64,000 bases of DNA from Paratissierella segnis. GTDB taxonomy: Bacteria > Bacillota > Clostridia > Tissierellales > Tissierellaceae. Shown here piece after piece: positions 45,536-56,177 of the stretch. The position numbers and the translations under genes were made by a program. Position 1 is the first letter of the stretch. Every line of letters starts with the position of its first letter. The DNA is taken from NCBI RefSeq assembly GCF_014385195.1, contig NZ_JACRTG010000008.1, positions 144,307-208,306 of the forward strand. The letters are read 5' to 3'. The notes beneath the pieces are model-generated. The model was not told the DNA's origin. It did not search any database and was given only the letters and a program-made list of their open reading frames with translations.

Positions 45536-45890
45536 AGATATAGTGAACAGTGAACAACATCGCATTTAGTCTTTAGATTCATCTTCTAACTTTTGACTAC
45601 ACAATAAAAGCCTGTCTTGCAAAATGAAGGGACTAGATAATTCTCTCATAGGTCTATCTATATGGTCGTATCATTCTACTAACATTTTGCTGTGGCATCC
45701 TTTTAAGTGCAGTTACCAAAAGTTGCTTAATGAATTTGCCTCTAAAGCCAGAAATGTTCTATAAGTAAACACTGTTTAATGCAGTATTATTTCCGCAGGA
45801 TGTCATCTTGAGTGTAGCAGTATAAACTTTACTACCGAAGGATCTCCGGTTTTAGAGACCCGTAAACTCGACCCTAACAAATTGTGCATT
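45536..45890 (-). repeat. Intergenic region between nurA and herA with reversed mosaic repeat
   Basis: The first 240 bases hold a GTGAACA heptamer pair and then unique sequence with no open frame or recognisable signal. From about 45785 the mosaic repeat appears in reverse orientation: CAGGATGTCATCTTGAGT, CGAAGGATCTCCGGTTTTA and CTCGACCC. It is followed by one forward GCATTGC-type heptamer and the hairpin element at 45891. Confidence 0.75.
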
Positions 45891-45960
45891 GCCGTGTGCC
45901 CGACAGTAGAAATTTCCAAGGTTATACCTTGTGAAATTTCACTGAGTGGGGATGAATTGA
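45891..45960 (+). repeat. Dispersed hairpin element, copy 1 (before herA)
   Basis: Starting at GCCGTGTGCCCGACAGT, the element folds as CCC/GGG, CAGT/ACTG, GAAATTTC/GAAATTTC and CAAGGT/ACCTTG with a TAT loop (45899-45950). It ends 18 bases before the herA start. A second copy at 60973 keeps the same plan with a compensatory change. Confidence 0.8.
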
Positions 45961-45977
45961 AAACGAGGTGTTTATTT

Positions 45978-47816
45978 ATGAAAGTAGTAGGCATTACAAC
46001 ACAGCAGGAAGTATTTATAGGTTCCAAAGAAAGGAACTTTAGAATAAATGAATTTTTAATCATAAAGGATAATTTCCAGGGAAATTTATTGGGAGAAGTT
46101 GTCGAAGCAAAGACATATAATAGGTATATACCTCTAAATATTTATGGGGATTTTGTCGACAACAGCGTATTAGAATCCCTCAAAGCATTAGGATATAATG
46201 TAGACGAGGATACCATCTTTATAGCAAAGGTAAGATTATTGAATGAAGCCCTCTATCCGGTACAAACAGGCTCGGATGTTAGATTGCCGAGTTTTCACGA
46301 AGTAAAAGATTTGATGATAAATGCCGGAAAAGAAGAAGGGCTGGTATTGGGTGTTATCAGAAATACGGATGATATGGCAACTGATATGGATGAAGATTTG
46401 AAGGATATTCTATATACATTTGAAGAAGGAGAACTCAAACCTCAGAGGGAAATACCATTTATATTGGATATTAAATCAATGCATCAATATCCTCATATAG
46501 GCGTGTTCGGAGGATCGGGTTCGGGGAAATCCTTTGGACTAAGGGTTTTGCTGGAAGAGCTGATGTTAAAAAACATCCCGACTATTGTATTGGATCCGCA
46601 TTATGAAATGGATTTTAGCAATATAGCCGGTTATATCAAAGACGATTCAGTTGATTTTGACGGAAAATTTAAATGCCTTCAAATCGGGGTCCACGTGGGC
46701 GTGCGATTTGAAGACATATCAGCACAAGATTTAAAAAACCTTTTAGACGCAGCAAGCAAATTAACTGATGCAATGATAAACGTTGTAGATGTATTGTTTA
46801 AGAAAAGGGACTCCTATATGAGCTTTTCAAATAGATTGCAAATGCTGTCAGAGGCACAGGAAGAAGGCTCAATTGCTAATATTCAGATGAGAATAGATAC
46901 TGCAAATAGCGGGGAAGAAAGAAAAGCATGGCAGGAGAGAAAGGCTCTATATGAAATATATGATAAGAACTGCCCAAACAGCTCAGTAAGGGGTATATCC
47001 TGGAGACTGAGAAGACTTGGGAATGAAGGTGTTTTTTCCAAGGATATCAGAGAAATTGAAGAAGGCTTAAATAACGGCAAGTTGATAGTCATTCAAGGCA
47101 GTACAAGAATATTACAGGTATTTAGCACTTACCTTTTAAATCACCTCTATCATAAAAGAAGGGACTATAAGGATGCATTGTATAAAAAGACAACGGCTGA
47201 ATATTTTCCTCCGTTTATTATTGTAACGGATGAGGCCCACAATTTTGCTCCAAAGGCTTTTGAATCCCCATCAAAATCCATAATAAAGGAAATATCACAA
47301 GAAGGTAGAAAATATGGTGTATTTCTCATATTGGCTACACAAAGGCCTACATTATTGGATGAAACTATAACAGCTCAATTAAATACAAAATTTATATTTA
47401 GAACTGTAAGAGCTTCTGATATTCAGACCATAAAGGAAGAAACAGATCTTACATTTGAAGAATCCAAAAGGCTTCCGTATTTGAGAACGGGAGATGTATT
47501 TATTTCATCAGCTTCTGTAGGAAGGACAATCTATGCAAGGATTAGAGCTGCTAGCTCCTCAAGCCCTTATACTGAAAACCCATTTGACGAATTGTGGAAA
47601 AAGTCCAAAGAAGAAGATGAGAAATTCTTAAACATCATCATGAAGAAACTGCCTGTAAATGATACAGAACTCATTCATGTAATTGCAGATATAGAAAAAA
47701 CGGATAAGATTACATTTACAATGGATGGATTAGAAGAAAAATTAAATCAATTGGTAGAAAAAAACTATATAAAGAAGGAAGAAACCATTTTTGGGTATAG
47801 ATATAAAAAGATATAA
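45978..47816 (+). CDS. herA: HerA-type DNA translocase ATPase
   Basis: HerA is a hexameric FtsK-like translocase that partners NurA. The start is ATG 45978 behind CGAGGTG; the longer frame to 45882 runs through the hairpin repeat. The 612-residue product has an N-terminal HAS-barrel (~residues 1-110), Walker A GGSGSGKSF (~174-182), a helical insert (~250-340), Walker B IIVTDEAHNF (~410-419) and LATQRPTLLD, and a C-terminal winged-helix-like part (LNQLVEKNYIKKEE) not typical of archaeal HerA. Adjacent nurA strongly supports a DNA-repair or defence role; which one is unknown. Confidence 0.9.
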   Translation: MKVVGITTQQEVFIGSKERNFRINEFLIIKDNFQGNLLGEVVEAKTYNRYIPLNIYGDFVDNSVLESLKALGYNVDEDTIFIAKVRLLNEALYPVQTGSDVRLPSFHEVKDLMINAGKEEGLVLGVIRNTDDMATDMDEDLKDILYTFEEGELKPQREIPFILDIKSMHQYPHIGVFGGSGSGKSFGLRVLLEELMLKNIPTIVLDPHYEMDFSNIAGYIKDDSVDFDGKFKCLQIGVHVGVRFEDISAQDLKNLLDAASKLTDAMINVVDVLFKKRDSYMSFSNRLQMLSEAQEEGSIANIQMRIDTANSGEERKAWQERKALYEIYDKNCPNSSVRGISWRLRRLGNEGVFSKDIREIEEGLNNGKLIVIQGSTRILQVFSTYLLNHLYHKRRDYKDALYKKTTAEYFPPFIIVTDEAHNFAPKAFESPSKSIIKEISQEGRKYGVFLILATQRPTLLDETITAQLNTKFIFRTVRASDIQTIKEETDLTFEESKRLPYLRTGDVFISSASVGRTIYARIRAASSSSPYTENPFDELWKKSKEEDEKFLNIIMKKLPVNDTELIHVIADIEKTDKITFTMDGLEEKLNQLVEKNYIKKEETIFGYRYKKI

Positions 47817-47829
47817 TTTTGAATTGAAT

Positions 47830-48131
47830 TAAGGGAAACAAGAGATCCTTCGTTACACTCACCCTTAGACTACAAAGGGTACACGGCAAGATGACACCAG
47901 CAGTGATTTTGGGTCTATAAGGGCAGTATAATCAATGCTTGCGTCATTCTGAACGCCAGTGAAGAATCCCATAGCATTTAGAATATATCAATAAATCGGA
48001 GATCCTTCGATAGTTAAGTTAATCCTGCCCAGCTCACCCTTAGACTACAAAGGGTACACGGCAGGACGACCCAAGGGTCGATTGTGAACTGTGAATTAAG
48101 TTTTGCATTGTGAATTTTGAATTGTGAATTT
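47830..48131 (+). repeat. Mosaic intergenic repeat, copies 7a and 7b, before glgB
   Basis: Two forward units in tandem: GAGATCCTTCGTTACACTCA with ACCCTTAGACTACAAAGGGT and TCATTCTGAACGCCAGTGAA, then CGGAGATCCTTCGATAGTT with ACCCTTAGACTACAAAGGGT and GACGACCCAAGGGTCGA, then GAATTGT-like heptamers. They fill the gap between herA and glgB. No gene or clear promoter is seen. Confidence 0.85.
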
Positions 48132-48151
48132 TCCAAGGTGGTGTGATAGAA

Positions 48152-50026
48152 ATGGAGATTTTTTATATAGAAGATGGACAATTAGATGCTTATTTATTTC
48201 ATGAGGGAACATATTATAAATCCTATGAATTTTTAGGTGCCCACAAAATAGACGATGGAGTTCGTTTTGTAGTATGGGCGCCCAATGCTCTGGAAGTCTA
48301 TCTTATGGGAGATTTTAATTCATGGGAGGAAAACGATTTACCGTTTAAAAAAATTGAAAATAGCGGACTGTGGAATATATGCATCAGCAATATAAAGGAA
48401 TATGATTCATATAAATATAGGATAATTTCTAAAGACAAGAAGGAACTTATAAAGTCTGACCCTTATGCCTTTCATGCTGAAACAAGGCCAAATACAGCAT
48501 CAAAATATTATGATATTAAAGGTTTTAAATGGACTGATAATAAATGGATTAAAAACAAATCGGAAAGCTATCATAAGCCCGTATCCATATACGAAGTCAA
48601 TTTGATGTCTTGGAAAAGGAAAGAGGACAATAGTCCATATTCTTATAGAGAACTAGCAGATGAACTCGTCTCATATGTTAAAGAAATGAATTACACCCAT
48701 ATAGAATTAATGCCAATAATGGAACATCCCCATGATGGCTCTTGGGGATACCAGATTACGGGGTATTTTGCACCAACAAGCCGATTTGGAACGCCAAAAG
48801 ATTTTATGTACTTTGTAAATAAATGTCACAATAGCGGGATAGGTGTAATCCTGGATTGGGTTCCTGTACATTTTTGCAAGAACGATTATGGATTAATAAA
48901 ATTTGACGGTACAAACTGTTTTGAATCGGAAAATAAAAGATTAGCGGAAAATGAGCAATGGGGAACGCTAAATTTCGATTTTTCCAAGCCTGAAGTTTTA
49001 AGTTTTTTAATTTCCAATGCACTATATTGGCATGATTATTACCATATAGACGGTCTAAGAGTTGATGCAGTTGCATATATGTTATATTTAGACTTCGGCG
49101 GAAAGAAATTAAAAAACAAATATGGGGGAAGAGAAAATTTAGACGGAATTGAATTTATTAAGAAATTGAATATGGAAGTTTTTAAAAATTACCCTTATAC
49201 AATGATGATTGCGGAGGAGTCTACAGCATGGCCACTGGTCACTCAGCCAATAGATAAAGGAGGGCTCGGATTCAATTTCAAATGGAATATGGGATGGATG
49301 AATGACATGTTGAAATATATGGAGCTAGATCCCTATTTCAGAAAAGGAAGTCAGAAGGCGTTAACATTTTCCATTACATATGCCTTTTCAGAAAATTATG
49401 TTTTGCCATTGAGCCATGATGAGGTGGTTCACGGGAAGAAATCATTGCTTAATAAGATGCCCGGAAGCTACGAGGAGAAATTCTCGAACTTAAGGCTATT
49501 GTACCTATATATGTATGCGCATCCGGGAAAGAAGCTTGTCTTTATGGGCGGAGAATTTGGGCAATTTATTGAATGGAACGAATGGCAGGGACTTGATTAT
49601 TTTCTACTGGATTATGAAATGCACAAAAAGATGCAAATATTTGTAAAGGAATTGAATAAACTTTATAAAAGGGAGAGTTGTCTATATGAAGAGGATACAT
49701 CCTACGATGGGTTTGAATGGATAGAACATACCAATCATCAGGAAAGCATAATAGCATTTGAAAGAATCGATTCTCACGGAGACAAGTTAATTGCCGTATT
49801 CAACTTCACACCTATAGAGAGAAAATCCTACCCCATAGGGGTTACAGAAGAAGGAACATTCAAAACGCTCATTAACAGTAACCATAAAAGATACGGAGGC
49901 AAAATAAAGCGAGTAAAATCGTATAAATCCACAAATGAACCTATGCACGGAAGGAAGTATTCAATAAGAGTGGATTTACCATCGTTAGGCGGATTATATC
50001 TAAAATTAAGGAGGGATGACCAATGA
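48152..50026 (+). CDS. glgB: 1,4-alpha-glucan branching enzyme
   Basis: GlgB makes alpha-1,6 branches in glycogen. The start is taken as ATG 48152 behind AAGGTGG; a GTG at 48143 abuts the site. The ~624-residue product has an N-terminal CBM48 domain ([20 protein letters not shown]) and a GH13 barrel with [20 protein letters not shown], the nucleophile Asp in [11 protein letters not shown], the acid Glu in IAEESTAW and SHDEVVHGK. The length is typical. It leads the operon glgB-glgC-glgD-glgA-glgP and overlaps glgC by ATGA. Confidence 0.95.
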   Translation: MEIFYIEDGQLDAYLFHEGTYYKSYEFLGAHKIDDGVRFVVWAPNALEVYLMGDFNSWEENDLPFKKIENSGLWNICISNIKEYDSYKYRIISKDKKELIKSDPYAFHAETRPNTASKYYDIKGFKWTDNKWIKNKSESYHKPVSIYEVNLMSWKRKEDNSPYSYRELADELVSYVKEMNYTHIELMPIMEHPHDGSWGYQITGYFAPTSRFGTPKDFMYFVNKCHNSGIGVILDWVPVHFCKNDYGLIKFDGTNCFESENKRLAENEQWGTLNFDFSKPEVLSFLISNALYWHDYYHIDGLRVDAVAYMLYLDFGGKKLKNKYGGRENLDGIEFIKKLNMEVFKNYPYTMMIAEESTAWPLVTQPIDKGGLGFNFKWNMGWMNDMLKYMELDPYFRKGSQKALTFSITYAFSENYVLPLSHDEVVHGKKSLLNKMPGSYEEKFSNLRLLYLYMYAHPGKKLVFMGGEFGQFIEWNEWQGLDYFLLDYEMHKKMQIFVKELNKLYKRESCLYEEDTSYDGFEWIEHTNHQESIIAFERIDSHGDKLIAVFNFTPIERKSYPIGVTEEGTFKTLINSNHKRYGGKIKRVKSYKSTNEPMHGRKYSIRVDLPSLGGLYLKLRRDDQ

Positions 50027-51159
50027 TTGAAAACAAAGTAGTAGCCATGCTGTTGGCAGGGGGACAAGGTTCAAGACTTAAGGCTTTAACCAGGAAAGTA
50101 GCAAAACCCGCTGTACCTTTTGGCGGCAAATATAGGATAATTGACTTTGCCTTAAGCAATGCTGCAAACTCAGGGATATCGGACATTGGAATTCTTACAC
50201 AATATAAGCCTTATTTATTAAATACACACATAGGAATTGGTTCGTCTTGGGATTTTGACAGAAATGTAGGAGGGTTGCGCATACTTCCGCCATTTACATC
50301 AGAGGATGGCGGACGGTGGTATACGGGCACTGCAAATGCAATATATGAAAATATCGACTTTATAGACGAATTGAATCCGCAATACGTTTTAATTTTATCA
50401 GGAGACCATATTTACAAGATGAATTACAATGATCTACTGGATTATCACAAGGAGAAGAAAGCAGATGTAACCATTGCAGTATTGGAAGTTCCATGGGGCG
50501 AGGCATCTCGATTTGGGATAATAAATGTGGATGAAGACATAAGAATTGTAGAATTTGAAGAAAAACCTTCAAAGCCAAAAAACAATATGGCGTCTATGGG
50601 CATTTATATGTTCAATTGGACTGAACTTAGAAAGTATTTGATAAAAGACAATAAGGATGATCAGTCTGATCACGACTTTGGAAAAAATATATTGCCTAAA
50701 ATGTTAGAAGACAAAAAGAAAATGTATGCATGGAGTTTTAATGGATATTGGAAGGATGTAGGCACTGTTAGGAGCTATTGGGAAGCAAATATGGATTTAT
50801 TAGATGATAAAAATACACTAAACCTTTATGATAGAGATTGGAGAATATATACACGAAATAAAAATCTCCCGCCTCAATACATACAAAGAGGAGCAATAGT
50901 CAACAATTCTATGGTCAATGAAGGCTGTTATATAGAAGGAGAACTCAATAACAGTATCCTATTTAACGAAATAGTAGTTGAGAAAGGGGCAGTAATCAAT
51001 AACTCGGTCATACTTCCAAATTGTACAATAAAATCAGGAGCTGAAATCAATAATGCAGTCGTATTAGAAAAGACAACAGTTGATGGGGATCAAAATATCG
51101 GAGAACTAGATGATGGAAATATATATCTGGTATCAAATAAGAAGATCCCGGTAGAATAA
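50023..51159 (+). CDS. glgC: Glucose-1-phosphate adenylyltransferase, catalytic subunit
   Basis: GlgC makes ADP-glucose, the glycogen precursor. The 378-residue product has the catalytic N-terminus [15 protein letters not shown] (~residues 8-22), [25 protein letters not shown] and [10 protein letters not shown], and C-terminal left-handed beta-helix repeats. The start overlaps the glgB stop. It is followed by glgD, so the enzyme is likely a GlgC-GlgD heterotetramer as in Geobacillus. Confidence 0.96.
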   Translation: MIENKVVAMLLAGGQGSRLKALTRKVAKPAVPFGGKYRIIDFALSNAANSGISDIGILTQYKPYLLNTHIGIGSSWDFDRNVGGLRILPPFTSEDGGRWYTGTANAIYENIDFIDELNPQYVLILSGDHIYKMNYNDLLDYHKEKKADVTIAVLEVPWGEASRFGIINVDEDIRIVEFEEKPSKPKNNMASMGIYMFNWTELRKYLIKDNKDDQSDHDFGKNILPKMLEDKKKMYAWSFNGYWKDVGTVRSYWEANMDLLDDKNTLNLYDRDWRIYTRNKNLPPQYIQRGAIVNNSMVNEGCYIEGELNNSILFNEIVVEKGAVINNSVILPNCTIKSGAEINNAVVLEKTTVDGDQNIGELDDGNIYLVSNKKIPVE

Positions 51160-51172
51160 GGGGGGGAAAATG

Positions 51173-52294
51173 ATGGAAAGGTGCCTAGGCATAATAAGCG
51201 TCGGTGATGGAGAGAACAATTTTGGTTTACTTTGCAAAAACCGCCCATCATATATGTTGCCTTTTGGTGGGAGGTATAGACTTATAGATTTTACAATTTC
51301 CAATATGGTAAATCATGGAATAAGGACGATAGCAGTTTATACAGGTGAAAAGATCAGATCCACAATGGATCATCTGGGAGAGGGCAAGCCTTGGGATTTA
51401 AACAGAAGGTTAAATGGACTGTTTATTTTTCCTCCAATATATGATGGTCATAGCACATCACCGGGTGATTTAGTACAATTTTATAGTACAATGGAATTTT
51501 TTGACCAAAGGAGAGAAGAATACGTATTTATCAATCATCCGAATATTATTGGCAAAGTGGATTTGGATGATGCCTTTAAGCATTTCATAAATTCAGGAGC
51601 AGATATTACATTAATTTACAAAAAACAAGAAGATCCTTCAGGAATGTTGATAAATTGTGACAAAATCCATATCGATAAAGATGGAGAGCTGATAAATATT
51701 GGATTGAATTTAGCGACAGAAAGGGAATTCAATCATTTTCTGGGAATGGGGTTTATGAAAAAAGATGTTTTTATAAAAATAATTAAGGAGTCAATGGAAT
51801 CAGGCAACGCCGGATTTTTAAAAGACGCAATGCTAAAATCCAAATATAAATATAAAATCAATACCTTTGAATTTGATGGTCACGTGGAGACCATAAATAA
51901 TTTAAAATCCTTTTATGATGCAAATTTGAATCTGCTTAATAGAGAAATTTTTAATGAACTATTCTATGAAGGCGGACATATATTGACAAAGTCAAAAGAT
52001 GAGCCGTCAACATTCTATACAGAATCTTCAAAGGTGCAAAATTCATTAATAGCAAATGGCTGTATAATTGAAGGGAACGTGGAAAATTCTATAATATTTA
52101 GAGGTGTAAAAATAGGAAAAGGTGCAATAGTAAAAAATTCCATAGTAATGCAAAAATCTGAAATATTGGACAATGCAATTGCAGTAAATGCAATTTTAGA
52201 TAAACAAGCTTCCATTGGAAAAGGGATGAGAATTATAGGAAGCAGTGTAATGCCTTACGTTGTAGAAAAATACCAGAAGATTGGAAAGGATTGA
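51173..52294 (+). CDS. glgD: Glucose-1-phosphate adenylyltransferase, GlgD subunit
   Basis: GlgD is the non-catalytic partner of GlgC that raises its activity. The ~373-residue product shares the fold (YMLPFGGRYRLIDFTISN, left-handed beta-helix) but its N-terminus reads GIISVGDGENNFGLLCKNRP instead of the GlgC AGGxGxRL loop, so the ATP site is degenerate as expected for GlgD. AAGGGGGGG precedes two adjacent ATG codons (51170 and 51173); either may be used. It ends 5 bp before the glgA start. Confidence 0.94.
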   Translation: MERCLGIISVGDGENNFGLLCKNRPSYMLPFGGRYRLIDFTISNMVNHGIRTIAVYTGEKIRSTMDHLGEGKPWDLNRRLNGLFIFPPIYDGHSTSPGDLVQFYSTMEFFDQRREEYVFINHPNIIGKVDLDDAFKHFINSGADITLIYKKQEDPSGMLINCDKIHIDKDGELINIGLNLATEREFNHFLGMGFMKKDVFIKIIKESMESGNAGFLKDAMLKSKYKYKINTFEFDGHVETINNLKSFYDANLNLLNREIFNELFYEGGHILTKSKDEPSTFYTESSKVQNSLIANGCIIEGNVENSIIFRGVKIGKGAIVKNSIVMQKSEILDNAIAVNAILDKQASIGKGMRIIGSSVMPYVVEKYQKIGKD

Positions 52295-52299
52295 TCTCT

Positions 52300-53730
52300 A
52301 TGAAGATTCTATATGCTGCTGCAGAAGTAGCTCCTTTTGCGAAAACAGGTGGTCTCGCAGATGTAGCCGGTTCATTGCCAAAGGCTATAAAGATAAAAAA
52401 ACATGATATAAGAGTAGTAATGCCCCTGTATTCAAGCATTAGTGAAGAATATAAATCGAAGATGAAAAGAGAAAAAGAAATCTATGTTGATTTAGGGTGG
52501 AGAATACAATATGCAGGAGTTCTATCTATGAAAAATGAAGGAGTAATCCATTATTTCATAGACAATGAATATTATTTTAAAAGAGATGGTATTTATGGAG
52601 AATACGATGACGGAGAAAGATTTATCTTCTTTACAAAAGCAGCAGCATTGCTTCTTAAAGAATTAAAATTCAAAGCTGATATAGTTCATTGCAATGATTG
52701 GCATACAGGACTTCTGCCGTTATACATAAAAGATTTTGCAAAAGGCGATATATATTATAAAAATATGAAAACCGTATTTACAATACACAATTTAAAATAC
52801 CAAGGTATATTTGAACCGTCCATTTTAGAAGAAATAGCTGGCTTATCAAGAGAATATTATAACGATGACGGCCTTAAATTTTATGACAAAATCAATTTAA
52901 TGAAGGCGGGCATTGTATATTCTGATGTTTTAACCACTGTCTCAAAAACATATGCAGAAGAAATTAAATATGAATACTTTGGTGAAAATTTAGATGATAT
53001 TATAAGAAAAAATGAGCACAAATTAGTTGGGATAGTAAATGGAATAGATTATGATATATACAACCCCGAAAAGGATAAAAACATACCCTGCAATTATAAT
53101 TACAAATCAATAGAAAAAAAGAAGCTAAACAAACAGGAAATGCAAAAGCTATATAACCTTCCGGTAAGAGACGTTCCATTACTTGCAATGGTTTCCCGTT
53201 TAGTTGCCATGAAGGGTATAGATTTGGTGAGACATATATTAGATGAACTGTTGCAAGAAGATATACAATTTGTCATTCTCGGTACGGGAGATAAAGAATA
53301 TGAGGATATGTTTGAATTTTTCCGCAGCAAATATCCGGAAAAATTAGCCTCAAGAATTTATTTCAATATAAAGGAATCTCATTTGATATATGCAGGTGCA
53401 GATTTATTTATCATGCCGTCGATGGCAGAACCTTGCGGGATTTCCCAGCTAATATCCCTACGATATGGGACATTGCCGATAGTAAGGGAAACCGGAGGGC
53501 TTAAAGACACAGTAATTCCATATAATGAATATACTGGAGAGGGAAATGGATTCAGCTTCAAAAACTTCAATGCACATGAACTGCTGAATTGTATAAAGGA
53601 TGCATTAAATCTGTATAAAGACAGTGAAAAATGGCTTGGACTCATTGAGCAAGCAATGGATTCAAAAAATGATTGGGAGAAATCTTCCGAACAATATGTA
53701 GCAATGTATGAGAAACTAATAAAACAATAG
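52300..53730 (+). CDS. glgA: Glycogen synthase
   Basis: GlgA adds glucose from ADP-glucose to glycogen. The start is ATG 52300, with GAAAGGA nine bases upstream; the TTG at 52291 abuts that site. The 476-residue GT5 enzyme has the KTGGL motif (ADP-glucose site, in AEVAPFAKTGGLADV), DIVHCNDWHTGLLPLY, TIHNLKYQG, VNGIDYDIYNP and the EPCGISQL motif near the C-terminus. All are family hallmarks. It is the fourth gene of the glycogen operon. Confidence 0.96.
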   Translation: MKILYAAAEVAPFAKTGGLADVAGSLPKAIKIKKHDIRVVMPLYSSISEEYKSKMKREKEIYVDLGWRIQYAGVLSMKNEGVIHYFIDNEYYFKRDGIYGEYDDGERFIFFTKAAALLLKELKFKADIVHCNDWHTGLLPLYIKDFAKGDIYYKNMKTVFTIHNLKYQGIFEPSILEEIAGLSREYYNDDGLKFYDKINLMKAGIVYSDVLTTVSKTYAEEIKYEYFGENLDDIIRKNEHKLVGIVNGIDYDIYNPEKDKNIPCNYNYKSIEKKKLNKQEMQKLYNLPVRDVPLLAMVSRLVAMKGIDLVRHILDELLQEDIQFVILGTGDKEYEDMFEFFRSKYPEKLASRIYFNIKESHLIYAGADLFIMPSMAEPCGISQLISLRYGTLPIVRETGGLKDTVIPYNEYTGEGNGFSFKNFNAHELLNCIKDALNLYKDSEKWLGLIEQAMDSKNDWEKSSEQYVAMYEKLIKQ

Positions 53731-53745
53731 AGGTGGAATTCTCAA

Positions 53746-56169
53746 ATGACAAAAGAATTATTTTTGGAAGAATTGCAAAAAGCATTATACCAAGTATCGG
53801 GAAAAGATATAAAGGATGCAAGTGATAGGGAATTATATATAGGCTTGGGAACGCTTTTGAAAGAAAATATAGGGAAGAATTTCTCTGGTAGAAACAAGCT
53901 GTATAGAGATGAACATGTTAAGCAAGTATTTTATCTTTCCATGGAATTTCTGACAGGAACCTTTACAAAGAAAAATTTACAATATCTTGGCTTATATGAT
54001 ATAGCCAAGGAAGCATTTGCGGAACTCAACAGACCTTTAGAGAAAATTCTGGATGAAGAGGAAGATCCGGGGCTTGGGAATGGAGGATTAGGAAGGCTGG
54101 CAGTAGCGTTTTTAGATTCGTTGGCTTCATTGAAAATGCCCGGGCATGGCTATGGTTTAAGATATGAGAAAGGTCTGTTCAAGCAGGTAATCTACGAGAA
54201 TAAGCAATTGGAACTGCCGGATGATTGGGTGCATAATGCAAACATTTGGGAGTTTAAGCGGGAAGATGAAAGCTATGAAGTGCAAATAGGCGGGCGTATA
54301 GACATCTCCGGATTCAGGAACAAACTTATATTCACACATGTTGACTATGACCGGGTAAAGGCAGTTCCCTATGATATACCAATGCTGGGATATAAAAACA
54401 ATGCAGTAAATTATTTGAGATTATGGTCTGCAGAATCCTATGAAGATATAGACTTCAGAGAATTTGCCAAAGGCAATTTTCAAGCATCCTTTAAGAATAT
54501 CATCAAGGCTAAGACTATAACCCAATTTCTTTACCCCGAAGATTCCAATATAGAGGGAAAGAAGTTGAGGCTTAAACAGGAATATTTTCTTGTTTCAGCC
54601 AGTATACAAGACCTCGTTAAGAAATATAAAGATGAAGGCCTGCCCTTAGCTGACTTTTATAAATACAGGGTCATCCATATAAACGATACCCATCCGGTTT
54701 TGGCTATACCTGAACTTATGAGAGTGCTTATAGATGAAAACTACATGGAATGGGAGGACGCTTGGGAAATTACTACAAAGACCTTTGGATTTACCAATCA
54801 TACAATACTATCGGAGGCTATGGAGCGATGGAATATAGATTTATTTAAAGAAATTCTCCCCAGAATTTGGATGATTATAGAGGAAATCAATCATAGATAT
54901 ATCTATTTTCTAAAAAATGAAAAGGGAATTGCAGAGGGAGAAATGCTGGATAAACTTTCAATAATATCAGATGGTCAGGTTAGAATGGTAAACTTGGCAA
55001 TAGCTGGGTCATTTAGCGTAAATGGAGTCGCAGAACTTCATACCAATATACTCAAAGAAAAGGTTTTAAACGATTTTTATAATGTGTATCCGGAGAAATT
55101 TAACAATAAGACAAATGGCATAGTTCATAGGAGATGGCTCCTTAATGCCAATTCGGAGTTAAGCAGTTTCATACAGAAATTAATAGGCGATGAGTTCATT
55201 TCAAACCCATTGGCTTTAGAGGGGCTGTTACAATATACTGATGACAGCAATGTGCTTAAAGAACTTGCAAATATCAAACATCATAACAAGGAGAGATTGG
55301 TCAAATATGTATATGATACTCAAGGGATAAAGTTAAGTCCATATTCAATATTTGATATTCATATAAAGAGGATACATGAGTACAAGAGACAGCTTTTAAA
55401 TATACTTCATATTATGTATCTATATGAAAGATTAAAACAAAATCCAAATCTGGATATAGTTCCAAGAACGTTTATCTTTGGAGGAAAGGCAGCTCCCGGA
55501 TATCATACTGCAAAGGAAGTCATTAGGTTAATAAACTCGGTTGCAAATGTTATAAACAGTGATTTAACGATTAAGGATAAATTGAAAGTAGTATTTATTG
55601 AAAATTACAATATTTCCAATGCAGAAATACTGTTCCCTGCAGCAGATATTAGTGAGCAAATTTCCACAACTACCAAGGAAGCTTCAGGCACAGGCAATAT
55701 GAAGTTTATGATGAATGGTGCCATTACCTTAGCAACATTGGACGGAGCCAATGTAGAGATATCCGGAGAAGTAGGAGAAGACAACATCATAATCTTCGGG
55801 TTAAAAAGTCATGAAGTATATGAGTATTATGAAAATGGAAACTACAATGCACTTGATATATATAATAGTGATAAGGAATTAAAATCCGTGGTGGATAAAT
55901 TAATATCTAAAGACTCTATAACGGGATATGAAACCTTTGGAGAATTGTATGATTTATTGACTAAATACAATGATACCTATTTTGTGTTAAAAGACTTCGA
56001 TAGCTATAGATTAGCCCATGAGAGGATAAATGATTTATATAGAGATTTTCATAGATGGAACAGAATGTCCCTTATAAATATTGCTAAATCGGGCATCTTC
56101 TCATCGGATAATACAATCAAGAAGTATGCTGAGGAAATCTGGAACATTAAACCAATAGGTAATAGGTAA
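53746..56169 (+). CDS. glgP: Glycogen phosphorylase
   Basis: GlgP releases glucose-1-phosphate from glycogen. The 807-residue GT35 enzyme has LGNGGLGRLAVAFLDSLA (~residues 107-124), GYGLRYEKGLF and the PLP lysine in EASGTGNMKFMMNGA (~residues 645-659). AGAGGTGG precedes the ATG. It is the last gene of the five-gene operon and is followed by repeat DNA. With the pullulanase downstream it completes both synthesis and breakdown. Confidence 0.96.
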   Translation: MTKELFLEELQKALYQVSGKDIKDASDRELYIGLGTLLKENIGKNFSGRNKLYRDEHVKQVFYLSMEFLTGTFTKKNLQYLGLYDIAKEAFAELNRPLEKILDEEEDPGLGNGGLGRLAVAFLDSLASLKMPGHGYGLRYEKGLFKQVIYENKQLELPDDWVHNANIWEFKREDESYEVQIGGRIDISGFRNKLIFTHVDYDRVKAVPYDIPMLGYKNNAVNYLRLWSAESYEDIDFREFAKGNFQASFKNIIKAKTITQFLYPEDSNIEGKKLRLKQEYFLVSASIQDLVKKYKDEGLPLADFYKYRVIHINDTHPVLAIPELMRVLIDENYMEWEDAWEITTKTFGFTNHTILSEAMERWNIDLFKEILPRIWMIIEEINHRYIYFLKNEKGIAEGEMLDKLSIISDGQVRMVNLAIAGSFSVNGVAELHTNILKEKVLNDFYNVYPEKFNNKTNGIVHRRWLLNANSELSSFIQKLIGDEFISNPLALEGLLQYTDDSNVLKELANIKHHNKERLVKYVYDTQGIKLSPYSIFDIHIKRIHEYKRQLLNILHIMYLYERLKQNPNLDIVPRTFIFGGKAAPGYHTAKEVIRLINSVANVINSDLTIKDKLKVVFIENYNISNAEILFPAADISEQISTTTKEASGTGNMKFMMNGAITLATLDGANVEISGEVGEDNIIIFGLKSHEVYEYYENGNYNALDIYNSDKELKSVVDKLISKDSITGYETFGELYDLLTKYNDTYFVLKDFDSYRLAHERINDLYRDFHRWNRMSLINIAKSGIFSSDNTIKKYAEEIWNIKPIGNR

Positions 56170-56177
56170 AAGGGTTG

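Noticed and set aside
45882..45977. Upstream extension of herA
   Set aside because: The frame passes through the dispersed hairpin element; AGGTG before ATG 45978 marks the start.
44552..47816. Calling nurA-herA a proven defence system
   Set aside because: No toxin, Sir2, DUF4297 or other defence effector is near; repair is equally likely.
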